Shown: positions 43,452 through 53,007, counted from the first letter of the stretch. The stretch is DNA of 64,000 bases from DATMER01 sp040349255 (GCA_040349255.1 JBEQUE010000086.1:1-64000), one strand, 5' to 3'. The notes: a model not told the origin generated them from the sequence alone. A program made the numbers and translations.

Positions 43452-44586
43452 AAGCCGGAGCCGGAGTTGCTCCCTCTCCCCCGGCACGGGGGAGAGGGCT
43501 GGGGAGAGGGGGGACGGGACCAATTGTTTGCGTGCCGTCGAGGTCGTCCTTGAACTCCTCGCTGTAGATATCCAGCAGGGTCAGGAAGAGCGCGGCGAGC
43601 ATCGGGCCGACGATGAAGCCCATGGCGCCGAACATGGCGATGCCGCCCAGGGTCGAGAAGAACACGATCAGGTCGTGCATCCCGGTCTCCTGGCCGACCA
43701 GCCGGGGCCGCATGAGGTTGTCGACGTTCACGATCACCACCACCGTGACCAGCAGGATGCCGATCCCCTCCCCCATGTGACCGGTGGCCATCTGGATGAA
43801 CGCCGCCGGGTAGAGCACCAGCCAGGCGCCGACCAGCGGGATGATCGACATCAGCGTCGCCACCACCCCCCAGAGGAACGGCGAGCTGACGCCGAAGATC
43901 CACAGCGTCAGGCCGGAGAGCGTCCCCTGGACGATCGCGATGAGCAGCGTCCCCTTGACCGTGGCCCGGGCCACGGACGAGAAGCGGGCCGCGATGGCGT
44001 TCTTGTACTCGCGCTCCAGCGGGATCAGGTAGCGGATGCGGCGCAGCAGCTTCTTGCCGTCGCGGAAGAAGTAGAACATCGTGAACAGGGTGGTGAAGAG
44101 CAGGATCAGGAGCTGGAGCGTGCCGCTGGAGGTCTTGCTGATCACCACCGCCACGAGCGAGCCCGCGGTCTTCGCCGCGTCCTCGAGGCTCGCCCGCCAG
44201 TTGATCTTGTCGAGGCCCCACTGCCGGAACCAGCGGTAGGTCCGGAGCTGGCCGAGGATCCCCTCCTGGCCCTTGTTCGCGATCTCGGTGAGCTTGCCCT
44301 CGGCCGAGTGGTAGACGTCGATCGCCTCCAGCGTGACCAGGTGGGCCACGCCCAGGATCGGCAGGATCACCGCCAGCAGCAGGAGCACGCAGCAGACGAA
44401 GGCGGCGATCGTCTTCCGGTTCCGGAAGGCCCGGAGAAACCACTCGTACATCGGGTAGAACAGGGTCGTGAACACCGCCGCCAGCAGCACCGGCACCAGG
44501 AACATCCGGACCATGTAGAAGAAGGTGAAGGAGGCGCCGATCAGGATGGCGATGAAGAAGTAGCGGCTGAGGGTTTTCTGGTTCAT
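43435..44586 (-). CDS. AI-2E-type (PerM/TqsA family) exporter
   Basis: An integral membrane protein of 383 aa. Paired N-terminal helices (FFIAILIGASFTFFYMVRMF; LLAAVFTTLFYPMYEWF) are followed by a helical periplasmic segment (~90-150) and a C-terminal TM bundle with the family motifs LWGVVATLMSIIPLVG and NVDNLMRPRLVG. Family members export small molecules or act as Na/Li-H antiporters; the substrate cannot be told. The last ~25 residues (PLPSPLPRAGGEGATPAP) are encoded by a dispersed hairpin repeat and are probably not part of the conserved protein. Confidence 0.9.
   Translation of the reverse strand: MNQKTLSRYFFIAILIGASFTFFYMVRMFLVPVLLAAVFTTLFYPMYEWFLRAFRNRKTIAAFVCCVLLLLAVILPILGVAHLVTLEAIDVYHSAEGKLTEIANKGQEGILGQLRTYRWFRQWGLDKINWRASLEDAAKTAGSLVAVVISKTSSGTLQLLILLFTTLFTMFYFFRDGKKLLRRIRYLIPLEREYKNAIAARFSSVARATVKGTLLIAIVQGTLSGLTLWIFGVSSPFLWGVVATLMSIIPLVGAWLVLYPAAFIQMATGHMGEGIGILLVTVVVIVNVDNLMRPRLVGQETGMHDLIVFFSTLGGIAMFGAMGFIVGPMLAALFLTLLDIYSEEFKDDLDGTQTIGPVPPLPSPLPRAGGEGATPAPASSRDR
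43472..43498. repeat. Dispersed 12-bp-stem hairpin (copy 1)
   Basis: CCCTCTCCCCCG, loop GCA, CGGGGGAGAGGG: a perfect 12-bp stem just beyond the end of the ATPase gene and inside the 3' coding end of the convergent exporter gene. The identical stem with loop TGC occurs at 48008, also between convergent genes, so it may act as a two-way terminator. Confidence 0.7.
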
Positions 44587-44685
44587 GGCGATGCCTTCAT
44601 TCTTTCACGTCGTGGCCCGGGCGTTGCATCCTGGAAGCTTGGCGGCCCGAAAAGGCCGTCCGGAGAGAGTGAAAGGGAGACCCGA

Positions 44686-45600
44686 ATGTTCCGAAGCACC
44701 TCGAAGTTGCTTCTTGTCCTGTGCCTGATTCCCCTGGCGTCGTTCGCCCAGGCGACGCAGCCCACCGGCCTGGATATCCAGGTCCAGCTCGACCGCGCCG
44801 GATTCTCGCCCGGCATCATCGACGGCAAGCCGGGGATGAATACGAAGAAGGCCCTGTCCGCGTTCCAGGAGGCGCACGACCTGCCGGTCACCGGCAACCT
44901 CGACGCGGAAACCTGGGAGAGCCTGGCCGCGGCGGGGAGCGGCCCGACGCTCACCGAATACGAAATCACTCCCGAGGACGCGAACGGGCCGTTCGTCGCG
45001 CAGATCCCCGAGGACATGGTCGAGAAGGCGAAGCTTCCGGCCCTCGGCTACACCTCGATCCTGGAGATGCTGGGCGAGCGCTTCCACGCCACGCCCGATT
45101 TCCTCAAGCAGCTCAACCCGCAGACCCGGTTCGCGGCCGGCGAGCGCATCCGGGTGCCGAACGCGCGCGGGCCGGTCGCCGCCGAGTCCGGCGACGTCCG
45201 GGTCGTGGTCTCGAAGTCGAACGGGACTTTGACCGTGGACCGCGGCGGCGACGTCCTGTTCTTCGCCCCGGTCACCTCGGGCAGCGAGCACGACCCGCTG
45301 CCGATCGGCGACTGGAAGGTCAACGGCGTGGCGAAGAACCCGAGCTTCAACTACAATCCGGACCTGTTCTGGGACGCCGACCCCGGCCACACCAAGGCGA
45401 AGATCCCCGCCGGCCCGAACAACCCGGTCGGCGTGGTCTGGATCGACATCAACAAGGCGCATTACGGCCTTCACGGCACCCCCGAGCCCAGGACGATCGG
45501 ACGGTCGGAGTCCCATGGCTGCGTCCGTCTGACGAACTGGGACGCCCTGACCCTCGCGGGCCTGGTCAAGCCGGGCACGCCCGTCCTCTTCCGGCCATGA
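44686..45600 (+). CDS. L,D-transpeptidase with peptidoglycan-binding domains
   Basis: A protein of 304 aa. Signal peptide (LLLVLCLIPLASFAQA), then a PG_binding_1 domain (LDIQVQLDRAGFSPGIIDGKPGMNTKKAL, ~25-80), a LysM-like segment (ILEMLGERFHATPDFLKQLNP, ~125-165) and a YkuD catalytic domain (~175-304) with HGTPEPRTIGRSESHGCVRL, active-site Cys279. It should form 3-3 crosslinks or attach proteins in peptidoglycan. It overlaps the M23 peptidase gene by 4 nt (ATGA), a cell-wall editing pair. Confidence 0.92.
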   Translation: MFRSTSKLLLVLCLIPLASFAQATQPTGLDIQVQLDRAGFSPGIIDGKPGMNTKKALSAFQEAHDLPVTGNLDAETWESLAAAGSGPTLTEYEITPEDANGPFVAQIPEDMVEKAKLPALGYTSILEMLGERFHATPDFLKQLNPQTRFAAGERIRVPNARGPVAAESGDVRVVVSKSNGTLTVDRGGDVLFFAPVTSGSEHDPLPIGDWKVNGVAKNPSFNYNPDLFWDADPGHTKAKIPAGPNNPVGVVWIDINKAHYGLHGTPEPRTIGRSESHGCVRLTNWDALTLAGLVKPGTPVLFRP

Positions 45601-46373
45601 ACAAGAACGAAAAGCACGAGAAGAAGACCAGCCGGGCCGTGATGTCGGCCGGGCTGGGAGGTTTCATCCTCGGCGCCCTGACCGTGCTGTTCATCGTCTG
45701 GGCCTACAGCGGTTTCAAGACCGAGGACGGCCTGCCCGCCGCGGCTCCCTCCGGTCCGGTCACCGTCCAGCCGGCCCCGGCCGAGACGCCGCCCACCGTG
45801 CCCGCGGCGCCCTCCGCGCCGGGCTCCGCTCCCTGGATGGCCGGGCCGCTCCAGACACCGGCCTCCCCCGCCCCGACGCCCTCGCCGGGCGCCGCGAGCT
45901 CCGACCTGCGCCAGCGCAACCTGGTGCTGCCGGTCCAGGGGATCACCCCAGAGAAGCTCCAGAACACATTCGACGAGGCGCGCAGCGGCGGCCGGGTGCA
46001 CGAGGCGCTCGACATCCTCGCCCCGCGCAACACGCCGGTCCTGGCGGTCGAGGACGGCCGGATCGCCAAGCTCTTCACCAGCAAGCAGGGCGGGCTCACG
46101 ATCTACCAGTTCGACCCCACCGAGGCCTATGCCTACTACTACGCCCACCTGGAGCGCTACGCCGACGGTCTCCAGGAGGGGATCGTGCTGCGGCGCGGCC
46201 AGGTGATCGGCTACGTGGGCACCTCGGGCAACGCTCCGCCGGAGACGCCGCACCTGCACTTCGCCATCTTCCGCCTGACGCCGGAGAAGCACTGGTGGGA
46301 GGGCGACCCGATCAACCCGTTCGCGATCCTCGGCGGCGGCCGGGTCGCGGAGCGGGTCGAGCCGGCGCGCTGA
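45597..46373 (+). CDS. Membrane-anchored M23 (LytM) peptidase
   Basis: A protein of 258 aa. One N-terminal TM helix (GLGGFILGALTVLFIVWAY), a Pro/Ala-rich linker (~50-105), then an M23 domain. Zn-site motifs are GRVHEALDI (HxxxD) and HLHF, both present, so it could be an active endopeptidase, although some LytM proteins act as amidase activators. It is translationally coupled to the L,D-transpeptidase, so both probably act on the same crosslinks. Confidence 0.9.
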   Translation: MNKNEKHEKKTSRAVMSAGLGGFILGALTVLFIVWAYSGFKTEDGLPAAAPSGPVTVQPAPAETPPTVPAAPSAPGSAPWMAGPLQTPASPAPTPSPGAASSDLRQRNLVLPVQGITPEKLQNTFDEARSGGRVHEALDILAPRNTPVLAVEDGRIAKLFTSKQGGLTIYQFDPTEAYAYYYAHLERYADGLQEGIVLRRGQVIGYVGTSGNAPPETPHLHFAIFRLTPEKHWWEGDPINPFAILGGGRVAERVEPAR

Positions 46374-46439
46374 CGACCTGCTAAACTAAGGGCGCCCCGC
46401 CAGCCGTCCCGGTGGAGGCACTGCTCGTCAGGCGCCGAC

Positions 46440-47978
46440 ATGGGAAACATCCTCCTGGCCATCCTGGCCGCCGCCGGGCTCCTCCGGCCCGACCTCCCGA
46501 CCCGGTTCGAGCCTCCGTCCTCAGCTCATCCGGGGCGGACGATTGAGCATCTGGACGGCCTGGTCCGGCTCCCGCCCCTGATCACTCCGGGCGAGGCGAT
46601 TGAGCTCACGCCGCTCAACCCCGCGAAGACGCCGCCGGGCGGGCGCTGGACCGTGGCCGGCGTGGAAGCCCGGGCGATCGCCCCGGAGGAGGACCCGGAA
46701 GCAGGCCTGCGGCTCCGGGTCCAGCTCCCCGCGGGTCTCGATCCCATGGGACCGCTGCCGGTGGTCTACACGGACCCCCGGGGCCAGAGGATCGTCGAGG
46801 CCTCCGGCTTGGAGCAGGCGCGGGTGGTGCCGCCGGCGGCGGCGTCCACATCGCGGATCTCGCGCTGCGGCTCGCAGTGGGTCCAGGACGGGGTGGCCTG
46901 CGCCTGCGGCTGGTTCCCGGACCAGGCGGCCCGCGACGAGCTGCGGATCGACGGCCGGCCGATCCTCCCCGGATCGCTCGCGGCCGTCTCGCAGCGCTCG
47001 GTCTGCGCCCGGGTCGGCCTGGGGCCTCATCTCCTCTCCGGCGGCGACAAGGTGGTGGCGGTGCAGATCCGCCGGTTCCCGCCGTTCCTGAGCCTGCGGC
47101 CTCTGCAGTCGACCGCCATCACCTGGATGGTCCTGGGCACGAAGGACCCGGTCCGGCTGCGGCTGCGCAACACCGCGCCGGACCTGGCGACGCTCGAAGG
47201 CGGCACGCTGCAGACCGCCGCCACCTCCGGCGGCCTGCGCAACGCGGCGAGCCGCAACGTCACCTGGCTCGCCGGCAGCGGCCCGTTCCGCATCGAGGCC
47301 GAGGTCGAGGACGGCACGTCCGCCTTCCTCGGCGAGGAGTACCTGACGCTGCTCGGCGGGCACTTCCAGCGCGAGGTCCGGCGGATGGCGGCCGGCCTCG
47401 ACGGCGGCGTGAGCGCCCTGCCGGAGGAGCGCGGTCTCTATCCGCGCGGCGGAGTGCTGGGCCTCCTGGCCGCCGCCCGGTCCGATCTCGACAGGGCGCT
47501 CCCCTACCCGGAGCTGGCCGCCTTCCGCGACGCCGCCGCCGACCTCCTGGACGAGACCTCGGCGCGGGTGCAGCTCCTGCCGGAGGAGTCGGCCTGGATC
47601 GAGAAGAGGAAGGTCCAGCCGCTCCTCAGGCGGCTGCAGGGCTTCCTCGAATCGAGCGGCGAGTCGCCGCGGAGGAGCCTCTGCATCCTGAGCTCGCCCG
47701 AAGACGGGGCGATCGTCAAGATCTACCCCCGGAGCCTGCCGTCGGACCCGGTCGAGACCTCGACGGCGGACATCGTCTCCCACCTCTTCCCGGGGAAATA
47801 CCGCTACGAGGTCTGGAAGGACAGCTTCAAGGAGGTCGAGTCCGAGATCGACCTGACCGGCGACACCCGGCTGGTCCTCGACTGCCGGCTGATCCCGGCG
47901 GGCGACCGCAACCAGCCGGCCCCCTGCCGGCTGGCCTCGGCCTCCGAGCGCGACGCGGCGCGCTGCCGCTGGCCCTAA
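46440..47978 (+). CDS. Exported protein with C-terminal PEGA-like domain
   Basis: A protein of 512 aa with a short hydrophobic N-terminus (LLAILAAAGLL) that may be a signal peptide. Residues ~40-270 contain beta-rich segments with a Cys-rich patch (SRCGSQWVQDGVACACGWF). Residues ~285-400 are helical. The C-terminus (ILSSPEDGAIVKIYP ... LFPGKYRYEVWKDSFKEVESEIDL) looks like a PEGA/Ig-type surface domain. I do not recognise the whole protein. It follows the M23 gene by 66 bp and converges with the debranching enzyme gene across a hairpin. Confidence 0.65.
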   Translation: MGNILLAILAAAGLLRPDLPTRFEPPSSAHPGRTIEHLDGLVRLPPLITPGEAIELTPLNPAKTPPGGRWTVAGVEARAIAPEEDPEAGLRLRVQLPAGLDPMGPLPVVYTDPRGQRIVEASGLEQARVVPPAAASTSRISRCGSQWVQDGVACACGWFPDQAARDELRIDGRPILPGSLAAVSQRSVCARVGLGPHLLSGGDKVVAVQIRRFPPFLSLRPLQSTAITWMVLGTKDPVRLRLRNTAPDLATLEGGTLQTAATSGGLRNAASRNVTWLAGSGPFRIEAEVEDGTSAFLGEEYLTLLGGHFQREVRRMAAGLDGGVSALPEERGLYPRGGVLGLLAAARSDLDRALPYPELAAFRDAAADLLDETSARVQLLPEESAWIEKRKVQPLLRRLQGFLESSGESPRRSLCILSSPEDGAIVKIYPRSLPSDPVETSTADIVSHLFPGKYRYEVWKDSFKEVESEIDLTGDTRLVLDCRLIPAGDRNQPAPCRLASASERDAARCRWP

Positions 47979-48007
47979 GAGGTTTGATCCCGTCCCCCTC
48001 CCCCCGA

Positions 48008-48034
48008 CCCTCTCCCCCGTGCCGGGGGAGAGGG
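48008..48034. repeat. Dispersed 12-bp-stem hairpin (copy 2)
   Basis: The same stem as at 43472 (CCCTCTCCCCCG / CGGGGGAGAGGG) in reversed orientation (loop TGC), between the convergent exported-protein and debranching-enzyme genes. Confidence 0.7.
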
Positions 48035-48043
48035 AGCAAGACA

Positions 48044-50095
48044 CTACGCGGTCTTGGTAAGACAGCGCAGCACTTCGGCCACGCTCCAGGCCTGGGCCAC
48101 GCAGCCGCGCGGCGTGTATGGCTCCTCGGCGTCGAAGACCTCGCTGATCGACCCCAGGCAGGCCTCTCCCAAGTGGTCGGCGAAGCCGGACAGCAGCTCC
48201 CGCGCTCCGGCCTTGTCCTCGGGGTGGACCCGCAGCCAGGCGTCGACGTACGGGCCGATCAGCCAGCCCCAGACCGTGCCCTGGTGATAGGCCGCGTCGC
48301 GGGCCCGGAGGTCGCCGTCGTAGGTCGGCTTGTAGTCCGGGTGGCCGGGCGCCAGCGACCGCAGGCCCACCGGCGTCACCAGCGTCTCGCGGACCACCCG
48401 CATCACCGGCTCCCAGCGCTCGCGGTCCAGCACCGGGTGATCCAGCGAGATGGCGAACACCTGGTTCGGCCGGCACGCCGGGTCCTCTCCCTCCGGGCCG
48501 TCGATCACGTCGTAGAGATGCCCGCCCGCCTCGTACCAGAAGCGGCGGTTGAACGACTCCCGCGCCCGCTCGGCGTGGCCGGCGATGCTCTCGGCCACTC
48601 CCGCGTCCCCGCGCTCGCGCAGCCAGCCTTCCAGGAGCCGGAGCGCGTTGTACCAGAGCGCGTTGATCTCCACCGCCTTGCCGCGCCGCGGGGTCACCAC
48701 CCAGCCGTCGACCTTGGCGTCCATCCAGGTGAGCTGGTAGCCCTCGGCCCCCTGGCGCAACAGGCCGTCCTCCGGATCGACCCCGATGCCGAAGCGGGTG
48801 CCGCGCAGATGGTGGTCCACGATGTCGAGGAGGACCGGGAGGAGCAGCTCCTGCGTAACCCGGTCGCCGGTGGTCTCCAGGTAGCGGTGGAGGGCGTGGA
48901 AGAACCAGAGCGTGGCGTCGGCCGTGTGGTAGAGACCCTCGCGGTCGCCCTCGGGGAAGAGGTTGGGGATGAGGCCGTCGCGGACGTGCCGGGCGAAGGT
49001 GCGCAGGATGAAGCCGCCCTCCTGCTGGCGCCCGGTCGTGAGGGTCAGCCCTTCGAGGCTGATCATGGTGTCGCGGCCCCAGTCGGTGAACCAGTGGTAG
49101 CCGGCGATGACGCTGCGCGCCTCGTCGCCCGCGGCCCGGGCGCGCGCCGCGTCCTCGGCCCGGCCCGGGGTGACGATGAACGAATCGGCGGCGAGCACCA
49201 GATCGGCCGCGAGGCCCTGCCGGGCCCGCGGGTCCGCCATGGCGACGAGGCGCTCGCGGCGCTCCCACTCGGCTTCCAGGGCCTCGCGGGCGCGGAGGGC
49301 GCGCATCGTCTCCCAGCTCTCCACGGAGGCGACGAGGGCGGCCTCCGACGCCTGGTCCTCCCCCGGAGCCAGGTCGATGCCGAAGAAGCCGGGCGACCAG
49401 AGGTCGCCGACCGAGTCGTACCCGCGGCGGCGCTCGACCTCGTACTGGACGCCCTCGATCCGCCGGCCGGCCAGGGTGAAGGTCGGGTTCGCGCCCTCGA
49501 TCGCCAGGCGCAGCGGCGGCAGGGCGGGATCGGCGCCGCAGATCTCGTAGCGGTCCGCGACATGGGTGAACACGAACGGCGCGGCCAGCGGCTTCGAGAC
49601 CATCTCGTCATGCCCGCGGAAGTGGATCGTAGGATGCATCTCCAGCCGCGCGATCCCGCTCCCGGCCACGAGCCGGTAGAGCACGTAGGTCGTGTTCTGG
49701 AGGTGGCCGAGGAAGACGCGCTTCTCCAGGGTGTAGCCCTGGGCCGAGTAGCGCCAGACCGGGAGGCCGCCTTCGAGGTGGACCTCGCTCAGGTGGCCGG
49801 CGGTGGGAGAGGAGGACGGGATCGCGGTCTGCGGCTCGGCGCCGAGCCGCAGGATGGAGCCGTCGGCGAGCCGCAGGACCTCCGTGACCTGGCAGAGCAT
49901 CAGGATCCGACCCAGGGGGGCCGGCAGGGCGGCGATGAGCGCGCCGTGGTAGCGGCGGGTCGGGACCCCCGAGACCGTGCCGGAGGCGTAGCCTCCCAGG
50001 CCGTTCGTCACCAGCCACTCGCGGGTGAGAAGCTGGTCGGGGAGGGGCTCGGGCGGGCTCATCGTTTCCGGCTCACTCACAGCGGCGAGAGTCAT
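48044..50095 (-). CDS. Glycogen debranching enzyme (amylo-alpha-1,6-glucosidase type)
   Basis: A protein of 683 aa. The N-terminal GDE_N beta-domain (REWLVTNGLGGYASGTVSGVPTRRYHGALIAAL) is typical of bacterial/archaeal debranching enzymes. The GH133-type (alpha/alpha)6 catalytic domain contains YHWFTDWGRDTMISLEGLTL (candidate catalytic Asp), ALWYNALRLLEGW and YHQGTVWGWLIGPYVDAW (candidate catalytic Glu/Asp region). It hydrolyses alpha-1,6 branch points of glycogen-like glucans. It overlaps treZ by 23 bp with an internal AAGGAGAT ribosome site, so treZ and this gene form one operon for alpha-glucan turnover and trehalose. Confidence 0.92.
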   Translation of the reverse strand: MTLAAVSEPETMSPPEPLPDQLLTREWLVTNGLGGYASGTVSGVPTRRYHGALIAALPAPLGRILMLCQVTEVLRLADGSILRLGAEPQTAIPSSSPTAGHLSEVHLEGGLPVWRYSAQGYTLEKRVFLGHLQNTTYVLYRLVAGSGIARLEMHPTIHFRGHDEMVSKPLAAPFVFTHVADRYEICGADPALPPLRLAIEGANPTFTLAGRRIEGVQYEVERRRGYDSVGDLWSPGFFGIDLAPGEDQASEAALVASVESWETMRALRAREALEAEWERRERLVAMADPRARQGLAADLVLAADSFIVTPGRAEDAARARAAGDEARSVIAGYHWFTDWGRDTMISLEGLTLTTGRQQEGGFILRTFARHVRDGLIPNLFPEGDREGLYHTADATLWFFHALHRYLETTGDRVTQELLLPVLLDIVDHHLRGTRFGIGVDPEDGLLRQGAEGYQLTWMDAKVDGWVVTPRRGKAVEINALWYNALRLLEGWLRERGDAGVAESIAGHAERARESFNRRFWYEAGGHLYDVIDGPEGEDPACRPNQVFAISLDHPVLDRERWEPVMRVVRETLVTPVGLRSLAPGHPDYKPTYDGDLRARDAAYHQGTVWGWLIGPYVDAWLRVHPEDKAGARELLSGFADHLGEACLGSISEVFDAEEPYTPRGCVAQAWSVAEVLRCLTKTA

Positions 50096-51965
50096 CGGTC
50101 ATCTCCTTGGGTCGCAGGACGACCGCTGCCTGCCCGGGGATGAGCCAGCCGCGCTCCTCATCCTCCGGCGCGGGCGTGCCGCAGCCTCCGTAGCGGGGGT
50201 CCTCGCTCGACCAGAGGACCTCCCAGCGGCAGTCTTCGGGTGGCGCCAGCAGGGGCTCCGGAGCGGAGACGCAAGGCAGGTCCCGCCCCAGGTTGACGAG
50301 CAGCAGGCGGTCGCCATCCGGATCGAAAAACCGGAGCAGCAGGGTTTCGGGAGCGAGCACGGCGCCGTCCACCCCACCCTTGCGCTGGGCGCGGAAGGCG
50401 GCCTCCTCGCGCCGGAGGCGGAGGAGGTCCTGGTGGAGCGCGTAGCACGGGGCGTGGCGCTCGCGCTCGGCGAAGTCGAGCTTGCACCTCTCGAACGTCG
50501 CTGGATCGTGGGGCGGGTCGATAAGGGCTTGCATCCCGGGAGCGGCGAGGCTCGGGAACTGGGTCAGGAACTCCAGCCTCCCCCGGCTCACGGCCTCCGC
50601 CAGCTCCGGGTTGTGGTCCGCGAAATAGAGAAAGGGTGCGGAGGAGCAGAACTCCTGTCCCTGGAAGAGCATGGGCGTGGCCGGGCCGAGCAGGAGCAGG
50701 GCGGTCATGGCGCGGAACCGCCCGGGGCTCGTCAGCCGATGGCAGCGCTCGCCGCGGCCCGAGTTGGCCACCTGGTCGTGGTTCTGGATGTAGCTCACGA
50801 ACGCCGCCGGCGGCAGGTCGAGGCCCGGCGAGCCGCGACGGCCCTCCTGCCAGGAGTAGCGCTGCCCCTGGTAGAGATACCCGTGCTTGACCGCCGAGAC
50901 GAGCTCCTGGGCGCTGCCCAGGTAGTCGGTGTAGTAGGCCTCCCTGTGGCCGGTCAGAGCCACATGGGCCGAGTGATGGAAGTCGTCGTTCCACAGGGCG
51001 TCGATGCCGTAGCCGCCGCTCTCCGGAGGACGGACGAGCCGGGTCTTCTGGGGCTCGTTCTCGGCCACCAGGTAGATGGACCGCCCGCGCCCGGTCTCTC
51101 GCGCCCGGCGGGCGACCGCGGCGAGGATGTGCTCCGGCGACGAGTCATGGATGTCCTGGGTGGCGTCGAGGCGCAGGCCGTCGAAGTGGAACTCGTCGAT
51201 CCAGTAGCCGGCGTTGGCGAGGTAGAACTCCCGGATCGGCCCCGCGTCGCCGTCGTCAAAGTTGATCGCGTCGCCCCAGTCGTTCTCGTACCGGTCGGTG
51301 AACCAGTCGTCCGAGAATTCGCGCAGGTAGTTGCCGTCCGGGCCGAAGTGGTTGTAGACCACGTCGAGGATCACGCCGACGCCCGCGGCATGGGCGCGGT
51401 CCACGAAGCGGCGCAGGTCGTCCGGCCCGCCGTAGAGGTGGCAGGGCGCGAAGAGGTCGACGCCGTCGTAGCCCCACCCGAAGCGGCCGGGGAACTCGGC
51501 GATCGGCATCATCTCGACGACCGTGATCCCCAGCCGGGCCAGCTCGGGCAACTCGCGGGACGCGGCCTCCCAGGTGCCTTCACGGGTGAAGGTCCCGACG
51601 TGCATCTCGTAGACGACCTGCCCCTCGCGGCCGACGCCCTGCCAGGTCTGATCGCTCCACTCGAAGGCCGAGGGATCGACGACCTGCGACGGCCCGTGCG
51701 GCCCTTCGGGCTGGAACCGGGACGCAGGATCCGGGAAGGCGTCTCCCCCATCGAGCCGGTATCTGTAAAGGGCGCCGGCGCCGAGGCCCTTCACGAGAGC
51801 CGAGAAATAGCCGTTGCCCTCGCTCTCCAGCTCGAACGCCTTGGAGCCGGAGACCACCTCGACGCGGCTGCGCCTGGGGGCCCAGACCCGGAAGTGGGTT
51901 CCTCCGGAGGAAATTTCGGCGCCGACGGGCAACCGGCGGGAATCGGAGCTGGGCGTCTTCGGCAT
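50073..51965 (-). CDS. treZ: Malto-oligosyltrehalose trehalohydrolase
   Basis: A protein of 630 aa. An N-terminal CBM48-like domain (GGTHFRVWAPRRSRVEVVS) is followed by the GH13 barrel with VVYEMHVGTFTREGTW, LDVVYNHFGPDGNYL, FDGLRLDATQ (nucleophile Asp267), LVAENEP (acid/base Glu302) and IQNHDQVAN (Asp397). It releases trehalose from maltooligosyl-trehalose made by TreY, and treY is not in the window. First gene of an operon with the debranching enzyme. ATG 51965 starts the protein 21 residues before the first domain strand. Confidence 0.93.
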   Translation of the reverse strand: MPKTPSSDSRRLPVGAEISSGGTHFRVWAPRRSRVEVVSGSKAFELESEGNGYFSALVKGLGAGALYRYRLDGGDAFPDPASRFQPEGPHGPSQVVDPSAFEWSDQTWQGVGREGQVVYEMHVGTFTREGTWEAASRELPELARLGITVVEMMPIAEFPGRFGWGYDGVDLFAPCHLYGGPDDLRRFVDRAHAAGVGVILDVVYNHFGPDGNYLREFSDDWFTDRYENDWGDAINFDDGDAGPIREFYLANAGYWIDEFHFDGLRLDATQDIHDSSPEHILAAVARRARETGRGRSIYLVAENEPQKTRLVRPPESGGYGIDALWNDDFHHSAHVALTGHREAYYTDYLGSAQELVSAVKHGYLYQGQRYSWQEGRRGSPGLDLPPAAFVSYIQNHDQVANSGRGERCHRLTSPGRFRAMTALLLLGPATPMLFQGQEFCSSAPFLYFADHNPELAEAVSRGRLEFLTQFPSLAAPGMQALIDPPHDPATFERCKLDFAERERHAPCYALHQDLLRLRREEAAFRAQRKGGVDGAVLAPETLLLRFFDPDGDRLLLVNLGRDLPCVSAPEPLLAPPEDCRWEVLWSSEDPRYGGCGTPAPEDEERGWLIPGQAAVVLRPKEMTDDSRRCE

Positions 51966-52002
51966 GCCCGTGCCCGATGCACAGGGTATGCCGGTAGGCG
52001 GG

Positions 52003-53007
52003 TCAGGAGATGTCGTAGACGCCGGCCGCCCGGAGGATCTCCGGGCCGCTGGGGGCCTGCGCGCCGCCCTCGGCTTCCAGGGTAATCATCACGTCCCGGG
52101 TGTTGGCAGGCATGGTCTCGGAGGAGAGCTCCATCTTCTCACCGGCGCGGGTGTCGAACGTGCCGCCGCTGAAGGTCCCGCCGTCGGCCACCCACCAGAG
52201 CTGGTAGTCGCGGCCGGGCGCGGCGGGCGGCAGGTCGTGGACCGCCATGTACCAGTGCTGGTGGTCTGGAGCCACGAAGAGCATGCCGCGGGCCCGGCTC
52301 GGCCCGCCCGTGGGGTGCAGCGGGCTGACCGTCACCGCCGGCGCGGTCACCAGGGCGAAGTTCGTCCGCATCCGCTCCATCCCCTGCTTCATCCGGCTCG
52401 CCTCGGAGAGCGCCTGATCCGCCTTCCGCCGCTCGCCGTCGAGCTCGGAGCGCAGGGCCTCGATCGTGACCTCCTGGGCGGCGCGCTGCTGCACGAGCCA
52501 GGCGCTCAACCCGCCCAGGACCAGCGCGAGCGAGGCGGCCAACGCGAGCGGCCAGGAACGCCGGGGAGCCGCGACCATCGCCACGCGCCCCGCCGGCGGC
52601 GCCAGAGTTGGAGCCGGAGCCGCCGGCGCCTCGCGCGGGATCTCCCGGGGGACGGGGGGCCGAGCGACCGGCACCGGCCGGGGAGACGGCGCGGGCTGTG
52701 GCTCGATCTCCTGCGTCTCCTGATCCATCGCGGGCGGGAAAACGGCCACCGGAGCGGGCTCCTCCTTCCCAAGGGGCGCGGCGGTCACCGCGGCCAGGAG
52801 CCGCGCGCGGCCTTCGGGACGCGGCGTCGCCGGCTCCAACCCGGCGGGCAGGAGACCCAGCACCTCCGTGTAGAGCCGGGCCAGCATCTCCGCAGTCTCG
52901 TCGGAGGTCTCGCCGGGCTCGTCCGGGACGAGAGGATCCGACCCGCGCTCGAGCGACTCCAGCGCGGCCAGGATGGTACGGTCCTCGGACGAGACTTCCT
53001 GGTTCAC
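52003..53007 (-). CDS. RskA-type anti-sigma factor
   Basis: A membrane protein of 334 aa. A cytoplasmic N-terminal part (~1-90) is followed by a Pro-rich stretch, one TM helix (WPLALAASLALVLGGLSAWLV, ~152-172), a coiled-coil (VTIEALRSELDGERRKADQAL) and a C-terminal anti-sigma-K/RskA domain (HWYMAVHDLPPAAPGRDYQLWWV, ~250-330). No HxxxCxxC zinc site is seen in the N-terminal part. It is coupled to the sigma gene upstream (ATGA overlap) and would hold that sigma at the membrane until a periplasmic signal triggers release. Confidence 0.88.
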   Translation of the reverse strand: MNQEVSSEDRTILAALESLERGSDPLVPDEPGETSDETAEMLARLYTEVLGLLPAGLEPATPRPEGRARLLAAVTAAPLGKEEPAPVAVFPPAMDQETQEIEPQPAPSPRPVPVARPPVPREIPREAPAAPAPTLAPPAGRVAMVAAPRRSWPLALAASLALVLGGLSAWLVQQRAAQEVTIEALRSELDGERRKADQALSEASRMKQGMERMRTNFALVTAPAVTVSPLHPTGGPSRARGMLFVAPDHQHWYMAVHDLPPAAPGRDYQLWWVADGGTFSGGTFDTRAGEKMELSSETMPANTRDVMITLEAEGGAQAPSGPEILRAAGVYDIS

